Below the pieces are notes generated by a model. It saw only the letters and a program-made list of their open reading frames with translations, was not told the origin of the DNA and searched no databases. A stretch of 64,000 bases of DNA from Liolophura sinensis (taxonomy: Eukaryota; Mollusca; Polyplacophora; Chitonida; Chitonidae): assembly GCF_032854445.1 (NCBI RefSeq), contig NC_088307.1, positions 10,728,001 to 10,792,000 of the forward strand, written 5' to 3'. Each line of letters opens with the position of its first letter. The stretch's first letter is position 1. The translations under genes were made by a program, and so were the position numbers. Of the stretch, positions 56,991 through 64,000 are shown piece by piece.

Positions 56991-57644
56991 AGCTATCCAT
57001 ATGCTCTGTAAATACCATATCGTAAATGGGTTAATCTGCGTCTAATACCTTTTCAATAACTTGATTTCTAGGGTCTGTCTTACTTTAACAGGTGTTTGCT
57101 ACCTGACACAGTCTGACTGGACTTTTAAACTTCAGTCCTTACTATATTTAACACGTTGATCGTGTTTCATGAAACAATATACGAAGTAAGCAAGTAAAAT
57201 GTTTCGTACAAACCGACGAGCCCAACAGATCTGGAAACACATTATCCATTTACCTGCAATACGATGGCTCAGCGGTCAAAGCGTCGTCTCGTAAGCCGAA
57301 GACCCACGTCAATTCAATCCTTAAGACTTTTATATTAAACCTTAATACTCGCTAGAATTTCACCTTGCAGGTCTGTTTGACGCACCCAACATTATAGCTA
57401 CAGAGCATACCAAATACATAACTGTCCGTATTTAATCCGAAGTGATAAATCCAAGAATGAAAAGTTTCGATTATAGTGTGATAGTAATAAGCTAGAGACC
57501 GGCTGAGTATAATCTTATTTGACTTAATATATAGATGCTGTAAAGCGTGTATAAGTATCCTAAAAAAAGCCCCTTCACTGCTGTCTTACAAACATAGGTT
57601 ATACCCACAGTGACAACTTATACTTGGGTTAACTTCACAAGAGA
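56991..57644. other. Non-coding stretch with a weak tRNA-like segment
   Basis: At 57268-57335 a 'gatggctcagcggtcaaagc' then 'caattcaatcc' arrangement resembles the A and B boxes of a tRNA-derived SINE head. No cloverleaf could be drawn with confidence. Otherwise nothing. Confidence 0.35.
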
Positions 57645-59110
57645 AAGTAGATATGGTATAGGCGTTTCCGGTCGAGCACGAGCCAGATGGATTCAACCTC
57701 CAAGACAGGAGATGCTCTACAAGCTATGAATCTCCTGTGGCTCTACACGTTGCTAGACCATATTGATTACAGGCGCGGAATTCGTGCAATTTGGTCCAAG
57801 ATATATTTTCGAAGTGCGGAGTGCACTGATTGATTAATATTGCCATACTGACCTAAGCAACATGTATATGTTGCCCCATTTTCGCATCTTGCACATACTA
57901 GTAGTTACAATATGTCCTATTTTTGTCTGTTAATAGAAAAACGAATTATCAAGGTAACAAAATGCTATGACTTTACTTGCTTCAGCAACAACCAAAATAA
58001 AAAAAAGATGGACAAAAAAGATACAACAATCATACATGTTTAAAATGTAAGAAACAACAAAAGTCAGGTGAAGTTGAACTTTTGTTGTATAGGTGGGAAA
58101 TCTGAGGAGTTTGGGGATTTGCTCATGTGTAATGTCTTACAAGTACATTTTCGCAAATTCGCGAATTTACTATATAAACAGTAAGCAAAACCAAATCGTC
58201 TATGTAACCTCTAATGGCATGCAATGTATGTAATTAGAGATTACATTGTAAATCTAAGACGTGTAAGGAAGCTTGAAAGGCTAATTAAGTATCTCACTGA
58301 GAGAAGAAAATTCAGTACGAGCTTTTTTTGCCTGTAAGTGGACCACACTCCAGTGGCGATATAGCGACGTAGAGATACATCTACGCTATGTGTTATCGCA
58401 CAAGTCGTACAGCCTCTATCGTTTTTATACAAGAAAAATATCGTTAGCATCTAGGTTTAGAATACAATCTGGGTTAGACTCTGCACGTGAATCGGTCCTT
58501 TTTGAACTGTAAAATGATAATCGTAAAAACTATCACAGCTAAACCTGCAATGACATTTTCACAAGCAACAATTCGTTATCGACAGAGCAAACAAAAACGT
58601 TAAGGAGCTTTCTTGACGGTTTTCGTTTAAAACGTGTAGAAGCTTACGTTAGTTGCATTAGGGTATCAGCTGGCCGTAAAAGGATCTCTTGTCCCTAAAA
58701 GAAGTGAAACAATTATAATCTCAAGCAAGAAATTTCTAATTGTTTTTTAACTTGTTTTGAAACCCAATTGCGGCTTGGAAAGCCAGAAGGAACACATTGT
58801 AAGGTGATGGTCAGTATGACCGCACATCCGAATTGGATGCAGAGCGGAGGTATTCCTACATAGGATGGCAATATAGATATTTCCTTTCTTTCCCTTACCA
58901 TGAGGGTCTAGACAAGACACTGGTCGGTTCAGATTCAGCAGGGTGTCATCACACTGGAACCGCTGGAGGCTTTAATATATTGTATAGAACGATGAATCTT
59001 TGAGAAAAGATACACTTGGAGAATGTATTTACCGTGGTAGATATGAAAATATTTCGAACTGGAAAACTGGAAACTGGGAATGTAACAACTTTGCTTGAAG
59101 CAATGATAAG
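57645..59110. repeat. Segmental duplication D3, copy a
   Basis: Collinear with 60345-61560: 'cgcacgagcca'-like start, 'tttttatacaagaa', 'aaaggatctcttgtcc', 'gcagggtgtcatcaca' and 'cttggagaatgta' in the same order. Diverged, with indels. ORFs inside are not shared and are not called. Confidence 0.75.
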
Positions 59111-59379
59111 TAATGGAAAGAAATGCGATTTTATGCCGAACAGGAATTTCCCCACGTGGAACGATTTCACGTTCACTAAATCTGGACATATAGCGGATTT
59201 TAATGGCTGGGATCTTTTATGCCATCAGAAGTGAAGACAAAATTTAAGGATGTGACACAAACATTTTTACGAGTACAGGTATGTGTTAAAAGGCAGATTA
59301 CAACAGGCTTTTACTGTTTATAAAAAGATTACAGTGATACAAGCTAACAAAGCGTGAAGGCACTTTTTAGGCATTTTTG
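59111..59379. other. Spacer before the 24-bp satellite
   Basis: No gene recognised. Confidence 0.4.
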
Positions 59380-60335
59380 TGGCTTTGTGTTACAGGGTAA
59401 AACTGGCTTTATGTTACAGGGTAATACTGGCTTTGTGTTACAGGGTTATACTGCTTTGTGTTACAGGGTAATACTGGCTTTGTGTTACAGGGTTATACTG
59501 GCTCTGTGTTACAGGGTTATACTGACTTTGTGTTACAGGGTTATACTGCTTTTTGTTACAGGGTAATACTGGCTTTGTGTTACAGGGTAATACTGGCGTT
59601 GTGTTGTGTTACAGGGTTATACTGACTTTGTGTTACAGGGCAATGCTGGCTTTGTGTTAGAGGGTTATACTGGCTTTGTGTTACAGCGCAATACTGGCTT
59701 TTTGTTACAGGGTAATACTGGCTTTGTGTTACAGGGTAATACTGGCTTTGTGTTACAGGGTTATACTGGCTATGTGTTGCAGGGTTATACCGACTTTGTG
59801 TTACAGGGTAATACTGGCTTTGTGTTACAGTGCAATACTGGCTTTGTGTTACAGGGTAATACTGGCGTTGTGTTGTGTTACAGGGTTATACTGACTTTGT
59901 GTTACAGGGCAATACTGGCTTTTTGTTACAGGGTAATGCTGGCTTTGTGTTACAGGGTAATACTGGCTTTGTGTTACAGGGTAATACTGGCTTTGTGTTA
60001 CAGGGTTATACTGGCTATGTGTTACAGGGTTATACCGACTTTGTGTTACAGGGTAATACTGGCTTTGTGTTACAGTGCAATACTGGCTTTGTGTTACAGG
60101 GTAATACTGGCGTTGTGTTGTGTTACAGGGTTATACTGGCTTTTTGTTACAGGGTAATGCTGGCTTTGTGTTACAGGGTAATACTGGCTTTGTGTTACAG
60201 GGTAATACTGGCTTTGTGTTACAGGGTAATACTGGCTTTGTGTTACAGGGTTATACTGGCTTTGTGTTACAGGGTAATACTGGCTTTGTGTTACAGGGGA
60301 ATACTGGCGTTGTGTTACACAGTAATACTGCCCTT
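59380..60335. repeat. 24-bp minisatellite with higher-order repeats
   Basis: The unit is 'ggctttgtgttacagggtaa' followed by tact, about 40 copies, highly similar. A variant with 5 extra bases ('ggcgttgtgttgtgttacag') occurs at 59595, 59864 and 60109, giving a higher-order period of 269 then 245 bp. Translations (GNTGFVLQ or ILALCYRV repeats) explain the long ORFs here; there is no reason to call a gene. Confidence 0.95.
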
Positions 60336-60344
60336 TAGTATTTG

Positions 60345-61560
60345 AGTAGATATATATTTATGGTTGGAGTTTCCGATGGCGCACGAGCCACCCTACGAAA
60401 GTACCGAGGCTCTTTGCTAGATTATAGGTTACACATGCGAAATTCATGCAGTTGGGTCCAAAATTTACCACAGCATTAAGGAGTGATTGGGTTCTGATTG
60501 GATAAATCTGTTGTTAAGAAATGTACAAGCTGCATGTTTTGGCATACCTCGGCATCTGGAGAAGGTTTGGCGATATATATATTTGGGTTTGAAATTAACA
60601 AATTTAATACATTACATATAATAATGAAAATCAATGTGCTGTTGTAAACTGTAAACGGACCAAACCCCAGCGCGACGTAGATACATCCACGCTATTGTCG
60701 TGCAGATGGTAACAAAGTCTAACAGTTTTGTTTTTATACAAGAATACGGTGGTTAGTATTTAATGTGTAGAATATGATCCAGGTTGGTCTCTGGATGTGA
60801 ATTCCACATCTGTAAAGATATAAGGCGTTACACTTTCACGAACAGTATTGCGTTTTTTCTGAACAAAAACGTTAAGAAGTTGTTTGAACGTTCTTGAGGT
60901 TTAAACGTCCAGGCGTTTGCGTTAGTTGCGATAGGGCATCACTTAACTGTGAAAGGATCTCTTGTCCAAAATAATTATATGGTCAAAGCAAAAAAATTAT
61001 AACTATTCTTTCTGTAGTAATCTGGAACTGCCCTCTATATCTTAGATATCCAGAACGACAACGTTGCACGTGAGTTGACCTCAGTATCGCTGCATATGGA
61101 ATTTTTTGCGGTGTCATTCGTGCAAAAACTGGCAAACTGGACATTTCCTTGCTTTTTGCTCACCACGAGGGGGTTGGTAAGGTATTGATCGGTGCAGTTT
61201 AAGAAAACTGTGACATGGGCAGGGTGTCACAACACTGGGCACCTGGCCCCGGGATCACAAAGCAATCTTAGACTTAAGTCAGAATAGCAATTCACTTTAA
61301 TATTGTTCTTTCTTACCAAACTAAGGCAAAATATTGCTCGACATCACACATTTTGGGTAAGTTATTGTAGAACAAATTTATGCTAAAATAGCGGAAGATA
61401 TCCATTTTAATGATTGAAATTTTGACTTAAGTCTAAGATCGCTTCGTGATCCCAGGGCCAGTACGCTTTAATATAACTTATACAACGTTGAATTTTTGAA
61501 AACAAGTATATCTTGGAGAATGTACATGTATTTCTCGTGGTAGATGTGAACATATTCTGC
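60345..61560. repeat. Segmental duplication D3, copy b, carrying a MITE
   Basis: Partner of 57645-59110; interrupted by the MITE at 61243-61461, which the other copy lacks. Confidence 0.75.
61243..61461. mobile_element. MITE, family M3, inserted in duplication D3b
   Basis: 219 bp with about 37-bp inverted ends: 'ctggccccgggatcacaaag' on the left and 'cgtgatcccagggccag' on the right, followed inward by tcttagacttaagtc on both arms. The paralogous DNA at about 58965 has no insertion. Confidence 0.85.
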
Positions 61561-61843
61561 ATGGATCAAGCTAGTTTTCGAACGTGATCTGGAAATGAAT
61601 CTTCGCACAGAATTTAATCAATGTATGCATCAGTCATTGAATCAAATGAGAATTATAAAATATGCCAAATAATTTGCACTGATCAAAACAGACTTGAACA
61701 CAAAAGAACCCCCTGTACCTAGATAGGGAACTCCTCACAGTGACATATCGTCTGCGAAATGATACAAGGCCTTCCCAGGTATGCGGTTGAAGTTATCGTG
61801 TAATTGGTATAGCCGATTATGGGAGCCGATAGAGAACATCTCA

Positions 61844-62048
61844 CTACCTCGACCTTTGTGATACAGGGAGAAGCAGCGAGGTAAGGAGAAAGCGAAGCGA
61901 GAAAACGCGGAAACGAAGTAGCCAGGTAGGGATGCGAGACTATGTTAATCTCACCTGGCCACCTGGCTCCCTCGCATCGCTACCTCGCTGCCTCGCTTCG
62001 CTACCTCGTTACCTCTCTGCCTCGCTCTGTATCAAAAGGCCGGGGTAG
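61844..62048. repeat. Imperfect palindrome of about 205 bp built of gcgagg-type repeats
   Basis: The left arm starts 'ctacctcgacctttgtgata' and the right arm ends with its near complement ('tatcaaaaggccggggtag'). The arms consist of short degenerate gcgagg/gcgaag units on the left and cctcgc/cttcgc on the right, so the RNA or single strand could fold into a long hairpin. It could be a MITE; no target duplication is clear. Confidence 0.7.
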
Positions 62049-64000
62049 CGAGGCAGCGATATGTCCTCAGCCGATGGAATAGGCCAAGATAAAATATGCG
62101 CTGATGGCCATCAGCCCACTGTATTCCGTTAAATACACAGGATAGTATCATTTTCAGTCTAATGGTATTTGAAACAGGTTTTGTCTTAAGAATTATGCTG
62201 TGGATATATGACAGTGTGTTTAATAGACATATATTACGAAGCTAAACTGATAAACGGTTCTCCCCATTTTCGATGTAATTGTACGATATGCTGTTAGGTG
62301 AAGTGAATAGTGCTTTCATTGGAAGAATGCAGTATATAATTTGTATACCTTTACAATGATATATTCAAAGTTATCTAATATATAACTTGACAATATATGA
62401 AGACACATAAAGGGAGAATTTCTTGTGCGATTCAAATTAGATCCCCACCCCGCACCCCGCCCATTAAATTACCTAACCAAAATAAACATCAAAAGAGATG
62501 CATGCAATCATAGGAATCGAGCTCATTACGCTATTCTACACAACGGTTTCACACACTGGACCAATGGGGACAAAGCGTAAGAAGGTATGAAATAGTATGG
62601 TGAATGTATAGTTCCTCTGACCTTCCAAATTATTCATTTTTTTTTCGGTTTTTAAAAATATGATTGCGTGAACTAACATGATACTTCGTTATAGCTTACT
62701 TAGCTTACTACATGTACAACCTATCAGACACCAAACATGTTGAAATGATTTTGGTTCACGAAATCATATTTTTATTATGAAGGGAATTCCCTCAGGAAAA
62801 CGCCTTAAACTGCTTTTGACCCTACTGTTGCCTTTTGATAAAACAAAAAGTATAAATCGTATCACCCTAATTTTTCCCACACACGTTCTTCAGCAATTGT
62901 ACATCGCATTCAAGTACTGTTTAATTTTTTTCTGCCAAAAAAAAAAAATACACCTCACTGCTGCACCGAAGTGGGACGATTTCCTATCTAGTTGCAAGGG
63001 GGCCCTATAGATCTATAATATGGCAGCATTTGCTAAAAATTAAATGGTGTAAAACAAAAACAAAAAATATATAATAGTTTATGTTGTTTTACCGTAGTAA
63101 GAAAAACAAGCCCGTAGACAGTATTTATGGACAGAGATCGAAATTAGCCTTGAACCCTGCTTGAATATAAAAACTTATGAACGGATGTGTGCCCTGAACA
63201 CATTTTACAAGACATATAGTTTTTTTCTGTTCGAATTTTTTTTAACATTTCATTGTTTGATATATAATTCAGGCTAAGCTATTAAGAAGCGTTATAAATG
63301 AGCATGGGAAAATTGTTCACAATGAGTGTTTTTAATACGGAAGTGAGGGTTTATATATTAATGTTACGAGGATAGCGTAATTCCGATTTCTGTCACTGAG
63401 GTGTTTTGACACTTGTAACACGAAGTACCCACTCAGCAAACGTTGATTGCATGCACTTAAAGGTGAAGATTTCAGAAATAGTGAAAGGGCGGTTTTATGC
63501 AATTATCTCTTTTGCAGCACTTGGCGACCCCTTTTACAAAACCAACTCTTGTAAATAACACCCATGTAGTGAACTGGAAAGAACTTGTTGATATTGTGAA
63601 GGTGAACGAACAGCGAGAGCGCAAAAATCCACAAATTCCCTGTTCAAAAAGAATAATTTAATGTATAGTAATGGAAATTAACACAAGCCACAACACATTA
63701 TAGTTATTATATGTGCAAAGACAAAACGTTTATCTACCCACAGTCACATTTACTTTCTCATTTATCGGAAAATCCTGCCTCAAATCAAATTAGAGTCTCC
63801 CTCTGTTGAACGGAGGACGTGCCGAAGTGCCCCCTGGTGGAGATAATGGTGCTGTACATATGTGGAGTCTGATTACTATGTAACACACGTGACCAGTCCT
63901 CTCGCGGGGATGAATTCCTTTGATATGCCACCAGTGGACGAAGGGGCCTTCATCTGGGCGATGGATGTCAATCAGGCAGATTGAGATCTCCATGCCGAGA
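62049..64000. other. Non-coding right end of the window
   Basis: AT-rich; only short ORFs (for example 62777-63010 on + and 63790-63993 on -) without domain or splice support. No repeat recognised. Confidence 0.45.

Noticed and set aside
57268-57335. Possible tRNA gene
   Set aside because: A-box-like and B-box-like words only; no convincing cloverleaf stems. Perhaps an old SINE head.
59606-60345. Overlapping ORFs of 183 and 156 codons with GNTGFVLQ or ILALCYRV repeats
   Set aside because: Translation of the 24-bp satellite; the frame is rotated by a 5-base repeat variant and not by introns.

Overview
The window is animal nuclear DNA: AT-rich, with intron-split exons, short interspersed elements carrying tRNA-like heads, several LINE classes, a Polinton/Maverick element and minisatellites. 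The two SINE families, the low gene density and the style of the MITEs suggest a marine lophotrochozoan, most likely a mollusc; this is inference, because no taxonomic marker gene is present.

Region 1 (about 1-18150, + strand) is the 3' part of one host gene. Seven exons, all phase 1, encode six extracellular CCP/sushi domains and a last exon with a Cys-rich ectodomain, one transmembrane helix and a short basic tail. The CCP exons come as three pairs (A, B, C). A and B are near-identical tandem units of about 3.97 kb, including introns; C has a near-identical first exon but an older intron and second exon. A decayed exon relic lies upstream near 1.05 kb. The last intron hosts a 5'-truncated LINE on the minus strand and SINE fragments. 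The gene's 5' end and signal peptide were not found and probably lie outside the window.

Region 2 (18.1-27.4 kb) has no recognised gene. It holds two SINE-1 copies (one with a 14-bp target duplication) and a 3-kb minisatellite of about 44-bp units with higher-order structure, interrupted by a SINE-2 copy.

Region 3 (about 27.4-40.7 kb) is a decayed Polinton/Maverick. Recognisable parts are the integrase C-terminus with chromodomain, a PC4-like ORF, a Bcl-2 BH1-like fragment, the packaging ATPase, a small conserved ORF, a minor capsid-like gene, the C-terminal half of the major capsid protein, and (minus strand) the N-terminal half of the protein-primed family B DNA polymerase. It has been hit repeatedly: a Tc1/mariner-type element, a solo LTR inside the ATPase gene with a 4-bp target duplication, and a LINE that itself carries a SINE. 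Every gene is broken, so the element is dead.

Region 4 (41.5-46.0 kb) is a near full-length but decayed LINE with a zinc-knuckle ORF1, endonuclease, reverse transcriptase and RNase H-like region.

Region 5 (46-64 kb) has no convincing gene. It consists of a 30-bp minisatellite with two SINE-2 insertions, a roughly 50-bp repeat array, a 24-bp minisatellite with higher-order periodicity, diverged segmental duplications, several MITEs and one possible coding remnant on the minus strand near 55.2-55.6 kb.
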